A stretch of DNA of 64,000 nt from Paenalicyclobacillus mengziensis (GCF_017298635.1 NZ_CP071182.1:3076001-3140000), one strand, 5' to 3'. Counted from the stretch's first letter, positions 1-9,262 are shown. Translations and numbers: made by a program. Notes: a model not told the origin generated them from the sequence alone.

Positions 1-44
1 CCGACGTTGGCTCGTCCTACAATTGCAACTACAGGTAACGCCAT
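1..44 (-). CDS. der: GTPase Der (EngA), N-terminal fragment cut by window start
   Basis: The first 14 codons are visible, starting at an ATG whose complement is 42-44. They read MALPVVAIVGRANV, the usual Der start leading into the first P-loop (GRxNVGKS). Der is a double-GTPase ribosome assembly factor acting on the 50S subunit. It lies downstream of the DUF512 gene on the same strand, with a 64-bp gap. The same neighbourhood (ypfD, yphA, der) occurs in Bacillus. The fragment is short, but the motif and synteny agree. Confidence 0.8.
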   Translation of the reverse strand, partial: MALPVVAIVGRANV

Positions 45-108
45 GGTCTTCAGTCCTGTCTCGAGTGATTTGGTCCTTCTCGTGTCGTGACGGCGTGAAA
101 CAGAAAGA

Positions 109-1497
109 TTAGGCCAGTCCGCTGACTTGCGATGAAGGGTACTGTTCGCGCAAAGTGGCCTCGTACCGTCGACGAGGCGGCAGGGACTGTGTGTGTCCTA
201 GTGTCCCAAACAAGAGCCCAGTCCCCGTCGCAGGTACTACCGTGATCGGCAATCCGAGTTCCTTTTCAACCTTATCGACCGTGTAATCGTCAAGAAACAC
301 GTCGGCATCGTCTTTGAGCATGATGTCGGGCAGCAAGACCGTGTCAAATCCCTCGACTTGTCCTTGCAACTGACGGACGATATCAGTACCTGTAAGTAAT
401 CCCGTGACAGTGACATGGTTTCCGTAGAAGTCATTGACAATCGGAAACACTTTGTAGTCGAGTCCGCGAAATGCATCTAATCGCATGAGCGACTTGCGAA
501 TGGTCTGTTCAGCCGAGGCACCCGTGACAATGGCAACCTTGCGCTTGTTCCCATATACTGCACGAGGCACCCGGGGCCAGGACTCTTCTAGCTCATCAAG
601 AAAGGTGCGGATAACGCCGACGCCGTTTTCTGTCTGAGCAAAGTCGTCGTAGTGCTCTCCTGGCGGAACATCAGCATTCGCGAGCACATAAAACTCGTCA
701 GCAGCATGTACAAACGAAGCTCCGAGTTTTGGTCTGAGTTCTGCTTGCCACTTAGCCACCTGCTCGATGACGCGCGTCGCTTCCGCGGGCGTGCAAGAGC
801 GCAAGGAATGAAGTCCGCGGCGGTGCTTTGTGAGTCCCACTGGAACCACTGACAGTGTCCGGACTGCAGGGTAAAATGGCGCCAAATCGCGAATGGTCCG
901 ATTTAACTCCTCCCCGTCGTTCCATTCCGGGCAAAGGACAACCTGAGTGTTCATTTCAATGCCACCCTTTGCCAGAAACTCAATTTGCCGCATGATTTCT
1001 CCAGACCGCTTGTTGGCAAGCATGCGGACTCTGAGCTCCGGATTGGTCGTGTGCACAGAAATGTTTAAAGGTGACATTTTTAAATCGACGATCCGCTGAA
1101 GTTCCTCATCTTTCACGTTTGTCAGGGTGACAAAGTTTCCGTGCAGAAATGACAGCCGGTAATCGTCGTCGCGAACGTTTAAGGTCTGTCGCATATTGGT
1201 CGGGATTTGATCGACAAAGCAGAACACACACTTGTTGTGGCAGAGACGGACTTTGTCGACGGTTGGATTTTCCCAATCGACGCCAAGGCCCTCGTCGTAG
1301 CCCTTTTCAACCTCTACGACCCACTGCTCACCATCTGCCTTTTTAACTTCCAGTTCAAGTTCTTCCGTTGCGAGCGCAAACTGAAGATCAACGATGTCTT
1401 TAATGACCTGCCCATTTATCGATAAGAGTTCATCCCCGGGCTCAAGCTCTAGTTCTTCAGCCAGCGAGTCCGGGTGTACTTGTGCAATTTTTGGCAA
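109..1497 (-). CDS. DUF512 family protein with PDZ domain and radical-SAM-like Fe-S motif
   Basis: A protein of about 462 aa. Residues ~1-65 form a PDZ-like module (SLAEELELEPGDELLSING). A cysteine cluster CHNKCVFCF follows at about residue 90, resembling radical-SAM CxxxCxxC sites, then the long DUF512 domain with a PVGLTKHR block. The family is widespread in Firmicutes and Cyanobacteria and often sits next to der, as here; its reaction is not established to my knowledge. I favour the TTG start at 1497 because an AGGTGGGAG ribosome-binding site sits 8 bases before it. A GTG at 1512 also keeps the frame open but lacks such a site. Confidence 0.8.
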   Translation of the reverse strand: MPKIAQVHPDSLAEELELEPGDELLSINGQVIKDIVDLQFALATEELELEVKKADGEQWVVEVEKGYDEGLGVDWENPTVDKVRLCHNKCVFCFVDQIPTNMRQTLNVRDDDYRLSFLHGNFVTLTNVKDEELQRIVDLKMSPLNISVHTTNPELRVRMLANKRSGEIMRQIEFLAKGGIEMNTQVVLCPEWNDGEELNRTIRDLAPFYPAVRTLSVVPVGLTKHRRGLHSLRSCTPAEATRVIEQVAKWQAELRPKLGASFVHAADEFYVLANADVPPGEHYDDFAQTENGVGVIRTFLDELEESWPRVPRAVYGNKRKVAIVTGASAEQTIRKSLMRLDAFRGLDYKVFPIVNDFYGNHVTVTGLLTGTDIVRQLQGQVEGFDTVLLPDIMLKDDADVFLDDYTVDKVEKELGLPITVVPATGTGLLFGTLGHTQSLPPRRRYEATLREQYPSSQVSGLA

Positions 1498-1633
1498 TTC
1501 TAGCACTCCCACCTAAAAACTTGTCAATTCCTCATTATGCTTCACTGAAGAGATTCCGTCAAATGTCTACTTTCTATTTCGGATTGAACCTTATCCCTCA
1601 GTTTACACATCCCGGAGTGATTGCCATACCCGT

Positions 1634-2350
1634 TTAGCGCGAAACAGTCTTTTTATGAAATGCGGTGGCTTTCGGTACGTTTGTCGCACAGAGCAAGAAA
1701 ACGCAAAGCCAGTACTGGTTGAAGATATCGTTGTCAGTCGTCCACGGTTGCGCTTTTGGAAGCATCCACGTATACACGAATCGGACCCATAGTTCTACGA
1801 GTACAATGATATGGAGAGATTCAATGCGAGAGGCTGGTGGGAAGGTGATGATAATTCCGAGACCGACGAAGAGGGCAAACCACATTTCCACAGGCAGATA
1901 GAAAAAGGTCCTTATGTCCAACTCCCGGGACATCAGCCAACTGACACTAAGTACAAAGCTACTCAGTGAAACCACCTCGGGCAGGAATTTGGCGACCGTC
2001 TCTTTTCGCATGCCGACCAGATGTAGCAGAGAAATGATGACAAGTGTGAAAGGTAAGATGGACGCCGTAGGGTAGCAAAAGTGAAAAAACAAAGCGAGTC
2101 CGTTGAGGGAGAGCGAAAACCACAGCCAGTGCGATGAACATCCGATTACACGTTCAACGTCCTCGCGAGTTAGAAACAACATCATCAAGCTGAGTAAAAC
2201 TGTCGCCCAAAATGCAAGTGCCAAGGAATCCCCTGCCAACGTCAACACCTTCCTGGATACTTCAGGGAGTTTTCCCGGGAAGGTGAATTCTATGCACAAT
2301 TTCGCAGAATAACTACAGTCGAGACCTATTGCCTGAAGTCTGAAAGCCAC
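1634..2350 (-). CDS. YphA-like integral membrane protein
   Basis: A hydrophobic protein of up to 238 aa with about six or seven predicted membrane segments (for example ALAFWATVLLSLMMLF, ALFFHFCYPTASILPF, WFALFVGLGIIITF). No catalytic motif is visible. Its place between the S1-like gene and der matches B. subtilis yphA, a membrane protein of unknown function, so the call rests on topology and synteny rather than clear sequence identity. The open frame begins at a GTG at 2350 just past a terminator, but the first ~35 residues look non-coding. A TTG near 2224-2245 preceded by AGGAAGG or AGGGGA is a more likely start. Confidence 0.55.
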   Translation of the reverse strand: MAFRLQAIGLDCSYSAKLCIEFTFPGKLPEVSRKVLTLAGDSLALAFWATVLLSLMMLFLTREDVERVIGCSSHWLWFSLSLNGLALFFHFCYPTASILPFTLVIISLLHLVGMRKETVAKFLPEVVSLSSFVLSVSWLMSRELDIRTFFYLPVEMWFALFVGLGIIITFPPASRIESLHIIVLVELWVRFVYTWMLPKAQPWTTDNDIFNQYWLCVFLLCATNVPKATAFHKKTVSR

Positions 2351-2365
2351 AGGGTGAATGTGATA

Positions 2366-2392
2366 TAAAAAAGGCTGCCTAAACTGGCAGCC
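2366..2392 (-). terminator. Rho-independent terminator after the S1-like gene
   Basis: GGCTGCC (2373-2379) and GGCAGCC (2386-2392) form a perfect 7-bp stem with a 6-base loop. On the minus strand it is followed by TTTTTT. It lies 12 bp past the stop of the S1-like gene and separates it from the YphA-like gene. Confidence 0.85.
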
Positions 2393-2404
2393 CGCATGTC
2401 AGGG

Positions 2405-3571
2405 TTATTGCTTTTTGAACAAGTCGCGAAACAGGTCTCCAATGGTTGCACCAGTGCCCGAACCATCATCTTGTGGAGTGCTCTGGTAAGAACGCTGTTG
2501 CTGAGGCTCGCGGCGCGGCGGGCGTTCTTCAGAGGCGTCCTTGATTGACAACGAGATGCGTTGGCGTTCTGGGTCAATTGCAAGTATCTTAACCTTTACT
2601 TCCTGACCCTCTTCAAGCACGTCAGATGCGTGTGCCACGTGTTGATGAGAGATTTGTGAAATGTGCACGAGCCCTTCGAGTCCAGGCTTGAGCTCAACGA
2701 ACACACCGAAGTCTACGATTCTACGAACCACGCCGGTCACAATGCTGCCTGGCGTAAATTCCTGTACGCCTTCTTCCCAAGGGCTCGGCATTGCTTCACG
2801 AATGGACAATGAGACTCGGCCTGCCTCCGGGTCAACCTTCAAGATCCGTACCTGAACAGTGTCTCCAGGTTTTACAACGTCCTCCGGATGGTCGACATGG
2901 TGCCATGCGAGTTCGGAGATGTGTACAAGGCCATCAACACCGCCTACATCGACAAACGCACCGAAGTTGGTCAGTCTCTGGACGGTCCCTGTAACCACAG
3001 ACCCCACTGGCAACGACTCCAGCGTCTGCGATACGTTGTCGTCATATTCCTCGTCGAGAACCGCTTTGCGGGAGAGAATCAATTTATTGTTTTCTGGGTC
3101 TATCTCCACCACCTTGACCCGAATTGACTGGCCCTTAAACTCCTCGAGATTCTCGACGAATTTGCGATCCACGAGTGAAGCCGGGATAAAGCCGCGGACT
3201 CCAACATCCGTGACGAGACCGCCCTTAACAACGTCCTGGACGGTAATTTCAAATGTATCGCCGTTCTCAAACTTATCTTGCAGGTCGTTCCATGCTCCTT
3301 GTGCCGCAGCTTCACGCTTGGATAACACGACAACTTGATCTTCTTCATCAATTTTAATGACTTTTGTGGTTACTTCATCACCCACCGCGCAGACCTCGGA
3401 CGGATGCTCGATACGGAGTGCCGATAGTTCCCGAATGGGAATAATCCCGTTAAACGCATAGCCGATGTCCACAACAACCTTCTTGTCGTCCACTTCGATG
3501 ACGCGACCTGTGACGACATCACCGGAATTCAAGACGGTTTCTGATACGGCTTCGCGAGTTTCCTCTGACAT
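2405..3571 (-). CDS. rpsA: 30S ribosomal protein S1 homolog / S1-repeat RNA-binding protein (YpfD type)
   Basis: 388 aa with four S1 OB-fold repeats at about residues 16-85, 102-170, 187-257 and 272-342. The later repeats carry the GxVxxxxxFGxFV signature ([41 protein letters not shown]). A charged, Gln-rich, probably disordered tail follows. Four repeats are usual for Bacillus YpfD, against six in E. coli S1, so a role in translating all mRNAs should not be assumed. The ATG start has AGGAGGG six bases upstream. It follows plsC and cmk on the same strand and ends at a strong terminator. Confidence 0.93.
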   Translation of the reverse strand: MSEETREAVSETVLNSGDVVTGRVIEVDDKKVVVDIGYAFNGIIPIRELSALRIEHPSEVCAVGDEVTTKVIKIDEEDQVVVLSKREAAAQGAWNDLQDKFENGDTFEITVQDVVKGGLVTDVGVRGFIPASLVDRKFVENLEEFKGQSIRVKVVEIDPENNKLILSRKAVLDEEYDDNVSQTLESLPVGSVVTGTVQRLTNFGAFVDVGGVDGLVHISELAWHHVDHPEDVVKPGDTVQVRILKVDPEAGRVSLSIREAMPSPWEEGVQEFTPGSIVTGVVRRIVDFGVFVELKPGLEGLVHISQISHQHVAHASDVLEEGQEVKVKILAIDPERQRISLSIKDASEERPPRREPQQQRSYQSTPQDDGSGTGATIGDLFRDLFKKQ

Positions 3572-3663
3572 ACAATGCCCTCCTATTCAACACCATCATT
3601 TTATCACTACCTTGAGGTACCAAGGCGACAGCCCAGTAATATGGCTGGAAAACAAACACCAGC

Positions 3664-4269
3664 TCACGACCCAAGGTTTGAAACGCTATGCAAGTAATGA
3701 ATCTGTGTCATCAGTTTGTCCAATAAAGACTCATTTGTGTCGTCCTCAGCTGGAACAATCGGTTGACCAAATCGAATGGTCACTGTACGTCGAAAACCAT
3801 ATGTACCGACAATCGCGCACGGTACGACAGGCGACATTGAGCGCCGTGCAACAAGGGCTATGCCAGGCATCCCTTTGCCAATCCGTCCATCACGAGACCG
3901 ATGACCTTCAGGAAAAATAACCAAGCAACCGTTGCGTTTCGGTACTTCAAGGGCGCGCTTCAATGCGGCTTTGTCATTGGCTCCCCGGCGGACGGGAAAC
4001 GCACCGAGGTAGCGAATCAGACCGGCTACAACCGGTACGTGAAACAGCTCATCTTTTGCCATGAACTCAACGAATCTAGGAACGACGGCACCAATCGCAA
4101 ACGGGTCGAGCACGTTGATGTGATTGCTTGCAATCAGTAACGGCCCCTCCTTGGGGAGGTATTCCCTACCACAAACGCGTACTCTGAAGAGCAGGTGAAT
4201 CAGAGAAACAGCTACAACCCGAATCACTTTGTACATGGGAGACCCATATCTGCGCGAAACATCGCTCAT
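3664..4269 (-). CDS. plsC: 1-acyl-sn-glycerol-3-phosphate acyltransferase
   Basis: 201 aa, the usual length for bacterial PlsC, which adds the second acyl chain to lysophosphatidic acid at the inner face of the membrane. The catalytic block is present (SNHINVLD, matching NHxxxxD), and the acceptor-binding block reads FPEGHRS instead of the common FPEGTRS. A hydrophobic N-terminal stretch (VIRVVAVSLIHLLF) probably attaches it to the membrane. The start codon overlaps the cmk stop by four bases (ATGA), so translation is probably coupled. A cmk-plsC-rpsA order is common in Bacillales. Confidence 0.9.
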   Translation of the reverse strand: MSDVSRRYGSPMYKVIRVVAVSLIHLLFRVRVCGREYLPKEGPLLIASNHINVLDPFAIGAVVPRFVEFMAKDELFHVPVVAGLIRYLGAFPVRRGANDKAALKRALEVPKRNGCLVIFPEGHRSRDGRIGKGMPGIALVARRSMSPVVPCAIVGTYGFRRTVTIRFGQPIVPAEDDTNESLLDKLMTQIHYLHSVSNLGS

Positions 4270-4949
4270 TTCACACTCTCCCGAACAAGGCGCAGGATTT
4301 CATCCACCACTTCATCGATCGATTTTCCGGTCGAATCCAGGATGTATGCATCAGCGGCAGGTCGCAGGGGCGCCACATCACGTGAAGAATCTCTGGCATC
4401 TCGTTCAGCCATTGACTTTCGGATTGATACTTCACTGACCTCGCGGCCCTGAGCAGCAGTGATTTCTTCTGCACGTCTTCTTGCCCGTTCATCCAAACTC
4501 GCAGTCAAAAAGACTTTTACGTCGGCGTCCGGCATGACGACTGTTCCGATATCCCGTCCATCCATTACAACACCAGTGTCGCGGCGGAGCGAACGCTGAA
4601 TAGACGTCAAGCGCTCACGCACTAGAGGATGAACTGATAATTGTGACACAATCCCAGAGACTTCCGGTGAACGCAACTCAGGGGTGATGTCTTGGTTTTG
4701 AAAACGGACGACCAAAGTGCCAAGTGCGGGGTCGCGTTCAAAACCGAGTAGATACTCGTCCAAGAGCCGAGTGAGCCCTAGTTCGTCTGATGGGCGGACG
4801 CCAAAACGAACAGCCAGCCAAGCCACTGACCTGTACATAGCGCCGGTGTCGACGTACAGTAAACCTAGACGCTTCGCAACAATCCGCGCGACTGTACTCT
4901 TCCCGGCCCCGGCCGGGCCATCAATTGCAATGCTGACGTGTTCTACCAC
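4266..4949 (-). CDS. cmk: Cytidylate (CMP/dCMP) kinase
   Basis: 227 aa with the P-loop GPAGAGKST, the YVDTGAMYRS block for nucleotide-monophosphate binding, DGRDIGTVV, and a C-terminal IDEVVDEIL helix typical of Cmk. It phosphorylates CMP and dCMP with ATP for RNA, DNA and phospholipid (CDP) synthesis. I choose the GTG at 4949 (V-V-E-H-V-S-I) because GGGGGAA lies six bases upstream and the resulting length fits the family. The upstream open frame to 5009 looks spurious. Confidence 0.93.
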   Translation of the reverse strand: MVEHVSIAIDGPAGAGKSTVARIVAKRLGLLYVDTGAMYRSVAWLAVRFGVRPSDELGLTRLLDEYLLGFERDPALGTLVVRFQNQDITPELRSPEVSGIVSQLSVHPLVRERLTSIQRSLRRDTGVVMDGRDIGTVVMPDADVKVFLTASLDERARRRAEEITAAQGREVSEVSIRKSMAERDARDSSRDVAPLRPAADAYILDSTGKSIDEVVDEILRLVRESVK

Positions 4950-5177
4950 AGAAGTTCCCCCACAACACCGGATAAAAAACGAAAAGCAGGCCACAGAGCC
5001 CGCTTTCAATACCAGAACGCCTCCCGCGTGATTTCACCCGAATCATTGACGAGTGTGATTACGAAACAAGAAAGCAGCGGTCTGCAGAAGCAATTACAAG
5101 TTGATGATAGCACACCCCCTGCCCCGTCGCAACCAAAGCAAATCCAACAAAGTCGCTAAAAATAAGGCTCTTGCTTG

Positions 5178-5672
5178 TCACGCTCCGGTTGTTTGAGACT
5201 GTGCAGCAGGGAAATTTGCAAGTGAATTTGGTCCTACAATCACGCGTTGTCCAGGTGCTGGAACAAGCAGACTTGGGTCGCTTTGATTCACCGTAACGTA
5301 GACTACGTGATTGCTGTCATTTTGGATGGTGACATAGTCAGACGTTTGTAACGAAATTGTCACAAGTACACTCTTACTAAAGTCAGAGACCTTTTGTCCA
5401 TTAACGAGGACGGACACGTTTGGACTCACCTGGTCGGGGGCCAGCGCCAGTTCAACCACAGCATGCTGAATGGGGGCTTTCGTTTGTGTTGGGACTGCAA
5501 CAAAACCTGAACGCCACTCATCCACTGCTCTGTGGATGGCTGGGACTTGGAGTGCTGCCTGTACGAGCAAGAGCATACTTGCACACCCCACCGCGATAGA
5601 CAATACATAGTTGTCAATTCGCGCCGCAAAAGTATGATAAGAGTCTCTCGTCGCAGACTTGTCCCGATGCAT
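5178..5672 (-). CDS. Hypothetical membrane-anchored protein with an extracytoplasmic beta-rich domain
   Basis: 164 aa from an ATG at 5672 with GGAGG ten bases upstream. It has a short cytoplasmic head, one membrane segment at about residues 22-45 (YVLSIAVGCASMLLLVQAAL), and an outside domain rich in Val, Ser and Gln. That domain includes VSVLVNGQKVSDF and ends PGQRVIVGPNSLANF. No family recognised. It lies between cmk and the flagellar-brake gene, isolated from the latter by a terminator, so it probably has its own promoter. The frame upstream to 5924 runs through the terminator and is not believed. Confidence 0.6.
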   Translation of the reverse strand: MHRDKSATRDSYHTFAARIDNYVLSIAVGCASMLLLVQAALQVPAIHRAVDEWRSGFVAVPTQTKAPIQHAVVELALAPDQVSPNVSVLVNGQKVSDFSKSVLVTISLQTSDYVTIQNDSNHVVYVTVNQSDPSLLVPAPGQRVIVGPNSLANFPAAQSQTTGA

Positions 5673-5737
5673 CCCATCATCGCCTCCTAAAGCGTATGGT
5701 ATGCGGACAACCATGTAATCATGTCCAGATTGACGAT

Positions 5738-5790
5738 AAAAAAGCCTGGTAGGACACCAACCTCTATGGTTGATGTGTCCTACCAGGCTT
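5738..5790 (-). terminator. Strong Rho-independent terminator after motI
   Basis: A perfect 16-bp inverted repeat: AAGCCTGGTAGGACAC at 5742-5757 and its complement at 5775-5790. A nested CAACC/GGTTG pair lies in the loop, and on the minus strand a TTTTTT run follows the stem. It sits 46 bp past the stop of the PilZ gene. Confidence 0.9.
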
Positions 5791-5835
5791 CGTTGTCGCA
5801 ATACGATGTAGTCATGACACTTGAGTGAGCACGTA

Positions 5836-6501
5836 TTAGGAGTTGCGGGTGCTTCCGGAGAAGTTCGATAGAAATCGCTGTCTCCAGAAAGTAAACTGGA
5901 TGATGCGTTGTCGAACATTCTCACGAATCTTCAAGAATTGAATGGAACCAACCGCATAGCCGCTGTCGTTTCGCTCGGAAACTCGAACGACTACGCCCTG
6001 GGTGTCGACAGGGAAGTCATCTCGCGGCAAGGTAAACTTGCAATGCACAGTCGACCCCACTTGCAGAACTGCCGCTTTTGGCAGCCATAACCCGATACCT
6101 CCTCCGCTCAAGTCTTTGGAGCGGACTTCCCACATCTGCATAGCGCCTCCCCGGGATACTTCTAAGCGCACTGGAAGATCTACATCAACCCGAACGAATT
6201 CACGTCGCTGCTCGCGGTGAATGTCAGCCAGTTGTGGACGTACCACGACCCACGCAAGTGTCGGAGTCTCAACGAGCGCCTCGAATTGCGAACGAAAAAA
6301 GCACACGGCACCATCTATGGCATGAAACTCTATCCAGAACGAGTCCCCAGCCAGAGGTACCAAGCGGCGGCCGTCAGTTGCGAGCGGAGGCTCAATCATC
6401 AACCCATCGCTGGAGATGTCGGTCAAACGGGAGCGAAAATAGCCGTTTGAATCTAGCGATGTCCGGACACGCAGCGCTTGTCCAATGTTCGGTAAAGGCA
6501 A
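5836..6501 (-). CDS. motI: PilZ-domain flagellar brake protein, c-di-GMP receptor (MotI/YpfA type)
   Basis: About 221 aa with an N-terminal YcgR-type beta domain (residues ~1-95) and a C-terminal PilZ domain. The PilZ domain carries the c-di-GMP ligands RREFVR and DLSGGG. In B. subtilis the ortholog (ypfA/dgrA/motI) binds c-di-GMP and disengages the MotA stator, stopping swimming, and it lies between ypeB and cmk as here. The TTG at 6501 follows GGGGGGA by six bases; a GTG at 6525 with AGGTG nine bases upstream is the alternative. The gene ends at a strong terminator. Confidence 0.88.
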   Translation of the reverse strand: MPLPNIGQALRVRTSLDSNGYFRSRLTDISSDGLMIEPPLATDGRRLVPLAGDSFWIEFHAIDGAVCFFRSQFEALVETPTLAWVVVRPQLADIHREQRREFVRVDVDLPVRLEVSRGGAMQMWEVRSKDLSGGGIGLWLPKAAVLQVGSTVHCKFTLPRDDFPVDTQGVVVRVSERNDSGYAVGSIQFLKIRENVRQRIIQFTFWRQRFLSNFSGSTRNS

Positions 6502-6610
6502 CGGCGATCCCCCCTGTTCAACCACAAAGCTCTACACCTGCTATTATAACGAATCGGCGTAACACGTGGCATCTGCTGTCAGGGAGATGGCCAGTAGAGC
6601 AAAGATGTCA

Positions 6611-7930
6611 TCAGGAAATCTGATTCACAGACAGTTCGCTCCCCGTAGTTGCGTTGAGAATGACAGAATATGTTTGTTTGTCATGGACGCCGATGAACTG
6701 AACAGCGCTTTCGACTTGTCCCGCCTGGTTTCGCATGACGACGTTGCGTACCTCTTCTATCCGGAGCTGCGGGTTCAGTTTCGCCTGCAACTGGTTCGCG
6801 CTGTACTTTCGCTTTGGGGCCTCAGTTGGAATGGGATTCCGATAATATGCCTGAGAATCAAGGGTCAGAACGTCCCCGTTGTCAAGCGCCATGTTGATAC
6901 TGATTGGGGACTGAATGGCCAAACCGTTGGCTGTTTGGGGTACAAATACAAAGTACCCGATGTTACCGGATTGGTTGGCAATTTCTGAACTGACTGTCCC
7001 AAAGCCGTTCTGTTGCAGCCAAGTTTTCGCTCGGCTCTCGGCTTCCGCAAATCCATATTTGTCGTTTGTCACCGCTCTGTCCTCATGTAGCGTCAACACG
7101 TTTCCCCCAACCCTTGAAACGACAGCGGAAATCGGACTGTGAGCCGCGTTTCCCGAGATAAGATACACGGTTTCTTGACCGCCTAAGTTGGAGGTGGTCG
7201 TCTTCCAATCTCGACCGCGCTGTACATGCAACATCGCTGCTACCGTGTTCATAGCCGCAGTTGGGGTCACAGTGTGTCCCTGCGGCTTCTTAGCAGGCGG
7301 CTTGGTTCCTTCGAGCTGACTGCCAAGTGATGCCGTTTCTGAGAATGTGGTCAGCCCCTTGTCCATCGTGCGAAACCCGTCAATAATCTGGTTATCCCCA
7401 GTGTGATACCCGCCATTTTGATGGATTGCACGGTTCACGGCAACCCAGCCCAGACCGCCATTCAAGACTTTCCCCTGAATGCTTTGAAGTTCCGTTTTTA
7501 GTGATGTGGCGCGCTGATAGTAGTTGTTCACCTGTTTTAACACCTTTGGATCTCGTGGACTGGCTTTATTTGTCATCCACGCATTTGACTGGTTGGCAAG
7601 TGCAGTGAGAAAGGCCTGTGTGTGGTGCATAGGCATCAGTTCTATAGGCAACTTGGATATTTCAGTCTGACCTGCATATGAAAGGCGCCAGATGTCTTGA
7701 GCACAACTGGCGAATCCTGTTTGGTCCGTGGAGACCTCTGATTCTCCGAGTCGCTCTGTAAGATGGTCCATGTCGCTGACTAAGCTGTGAAAGGCTGCTG
7801 AATACTGAGCATCGCTTTGATAAACCAGAGCCTGGCGCTCGTTATTCAGTCGATATGACCAAACCCCGAGTCCTGAACATAGAACCACCAGTCCAACGAT
7901 GGGAATGGCAAACCACGTCGTTCGATGCAT
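6611..7930 (-). CDS. ypeB: Germination protein YpeB
   Basis: 439 aa from an ATG at 7930 (MHRTTWF) with a GGGGGGA ribosome-binding site; family length is about 450. One N-terminal membrane segment (AIPIVGLVVLCSGLGVW), a helical middle, and C-terminal PepSY-like repeats (for example VISAVVSRVGGNVLTL, YSVILNATTGSEL). YpeB is needed to localise and stabilise the cortex-lytic enzyme SleB in the spore; the two stabilise each other. It follows sleB by 16 bp in a two-gene operon, probably forespore-specific by analogy with B. subtilis; I did not find a convincing sigma-G promoter. Confidence 0.93.
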   Translation of the reverse strand: MHRTTWFAIPIVGLVVLCSGLGVWSYRLNNERQALVYQSDAQYSAAFHSLVSDMDHLTERLGESEVSTDQTGFASCAQDIWRLSYAGQTEISKLPIELMPMHHTQAFLTALANQSNAWMTNKASPRDPKVLKQVNNYYQRATSLKTELQSIQGKVLNGGLGWVAVNRAIHQNGGYHTGDNQIIDGFRTMDKGLTTFSETASLGSQLEGTKPPAKKPQGHTVTPTAAMNTVAAMLHVQRGRDWKTTTSNLGGQETVYLISGNAAHSPISAVVSRVGGNVLTLHEDRAVTNDKYGFAEAESRAKTWLQQNGFGTVSSEIANQSGNIGYFVFVPQTANGLAIQSPISINMALDNGDVLTLDSQAYYRNPIPTEAPKRKYSANQLQAKLNPQLRIEEVRNVVMRNQAGQVESAVQFIGVHDKQTYSVILNATTGSELSVNQIS

Positions 7931-7946
7931 GAAAGTCCCCCCTCGC

Positions 7947-8867
7947 TTATCGACAAAAGATGTGATGTCCAATCTGAAGTATTTCCGGTTGTGACCAAAT
8001 CCACGGACTCGTGGCCGTTGCCGGGTTGAAGTAGTACAGCGCGCCGTGTGAAGGGTCCCATCCGTGGATTGCAGCTTCCACCGCTTTAAGGGCACTTGGG
8101 TGCGGAGGGAGGTTCATCTGTCCATCCGACACGCACGTGAACGCGCCTGGGCTGTATATGATTGCTGGTATGCTGTGTGGGAATTGAGGGGCTTTCATTC
8201 GATTCAGAATGACAGCTGCCACGGCCACTTGTCCTTTAAATGGTTCACCTCTCGCCTCACCATTGACCACGTGGGTCATCAGGTTGATGTCAGATTGGGT
8301 GATTCCCGGCACTGTTTGTGCCACGGATGCAGACGCAGGACTATTGGTTGACGGCGCGCCTCCCCCTGAAGCAGTCGCTGGGCTGTTCGTTGACCCTGTC
8401 CCTGCAGCAGAAGAGCTGCCAGTTGACCCGGCGGTTCCTCGAGCGGTGTTGTTTGATCCGGTTTGAGGACTCGTTGTTCCGGTTGCGGTTGGTCCAGTGT
8501 AATGCCATGCCTGTGTCGCCTTGACCAACACCTGCCTTGTTTTCAGGTCAACTCTTCCCGTTACTGGGAGGCCAAAGTTGGATTGAAAATGTCTGACAGA
8601 AAAATACGTCTGCCACCCGAACTTGCCATCGACTTTTCCTTTGTAATATCCGAGGAAACCGAGTCGATTTTGCAGTTCATAGACATCGTATCCCTGACTT
8701 CCAAGGATGAGATTTCGCATCGTAAAAGCAGACACGACGGGAGTACGAAATGCTGCCGGCCATTTACTTGTCGGGCCCCTGACCGCCACCCCGGCGGCGA
8801 CTACAGGGAAGACGGATAAAGATGCAATCACGAAGGCTTTACGCCACTGACTTGCTTTTATGCCCAT
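7947..8867 (-). CDS. sleB: Spore cortex-lytic enzyme SleB
   Basis: 306 aa from the ATG at 8867, matching the ~305 aa of B. subtilis SleB. It has a signal sequence (VIASLSVFPVVAAGVAV) and a peptidoglycan-binding domain at about 50-110 (GSQGYDVYELQNRLGFLGYY). A long Ser/Thr/Gly/Ala-rich linker follows, then a C-terminal hydrolase domain (VVNGEARGEPFKGQVAVAAV with the catalytic Glu). It is a lytic transglycosylase acting on muramic-lactam cortex during germination. The ribosome-binding site AAGGAG is 13 bases from the ATG, longer than usual, so the start is slightly uncertain. Confidence 0.93.
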   Translation of the reverse strand: MGIKASQWRKAFVIASLSVFPVVAAGVAVRGPTSKWPAAFRTPVVSAFTMRNLILGSQGYDVYELQNRLGFLGYYKGKVDGKFGWQTYFSVRHFQSNFGLPVTGRVDLKTRQVLVKATQAWHYTGPTATGTTSPQTGSNNTARGTAGSTGSSSAAGTGSTNSPATASGGGAPSTNSPASASVAQTVPGITQSDINLMTHVVNGEARGEPFKGQVAVAAVILNRMKAPQFPHSIPAIIYSPGAFTCVSDGQMNLPPHPSALKAVEAAIHGWDPSHGALYYFNPATATSPWIWSQPEILQIGHHIFCR

Positions 8868-8940
8868 GTGCTTGCTGCAGCTCCTTCCAGGTCGCATGAT
8901 TCCCAGAACATGCTCTGGTTTGAGGATAGTTTGATTCAAG

Positions 8941-8977
8941 ACAAACAAAATATGCCTGTCCAACATGGACAGGCATA
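8941..8977 (-). terminator. Rho-independent terminator between the zinc-ribbon gene and sleB
   Basis: TATGCCTGTCC (8951-8961) and GGACAGGCATA (8967-8977) form a perfect 11-bp stem with a 5-base loop. It is followed on the minus strand by TTTTGTTTGT. It ends transcription from the genes upstream of sleB. Confidence 0.85.
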
Positions 8978-9055
8978 AGGGAATCCGTTTGAACAATTAT
9001 TTTACAGACGTTGCTTTAACAGAGGACCAATCGACGAACGTACTGGTGCCTTCGG

Positions 9056-9262
9056 TTACGCAAGGGATTCAATCTCAAAGTCATCTTCGTTGTCACATAG
9101 ACATTTCTTAAAACCAGTTTCGATGTGACCCTTGGTGTCCCGTACGCCTCGAAGGATAAATGTTTCGCCGCACTTCCGGCACCGGATGTGTACCTTCACC
9201 CGTTGGTTGGCCAGCGCCACGTCGTCAGTCACTCCTTCAGTTACGAGCGTTTCGGAGCGCAT
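9056..9262 (-). CDS. Small zinc-ribbon-like hypothetical protein
   Basis: 68 aa from an ATG at 9262 (MRSETLV), with GGGGG ten bases upstream. Cysteines CRKC near residue 28 and CLC near residue 55 could form a four-Cys zinc knuckle. The tail is acidic (DNEDDFEIE). No named family recognised. It lies between gudB and sleB on the same strand and is closed off by a terminator, so it is a short monocistronic unit or the tail of the gudB transcript. Confidence 0.6.
   Translation of the reverse strand: MRSETLVTEGVTDDVALANQRVKVHIRCRKCGETFILRGVRDTKGHIETGFKKCLCDNEDDFEIESLA

Noticed and set aside
2859-3338. 159-codon plus-strand frame opposite the S1-like gene
   Set aside because: Ser/Thr-rich shadow of the S1 repeats with no family features.
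4950-5177. Riboswitch or T-box upstream of metabolic genes in the window
   Set aside because: No T-box sequence, specifier loop or known aptamer core could be recognised in any intergenic gap.
8868-8950. Sigma-G promoter for sleB-ypeB
   Set aside because: A GAATC and a CATGTTC occur, but 20 bases apart rather than 17-18, so it is not claimed.
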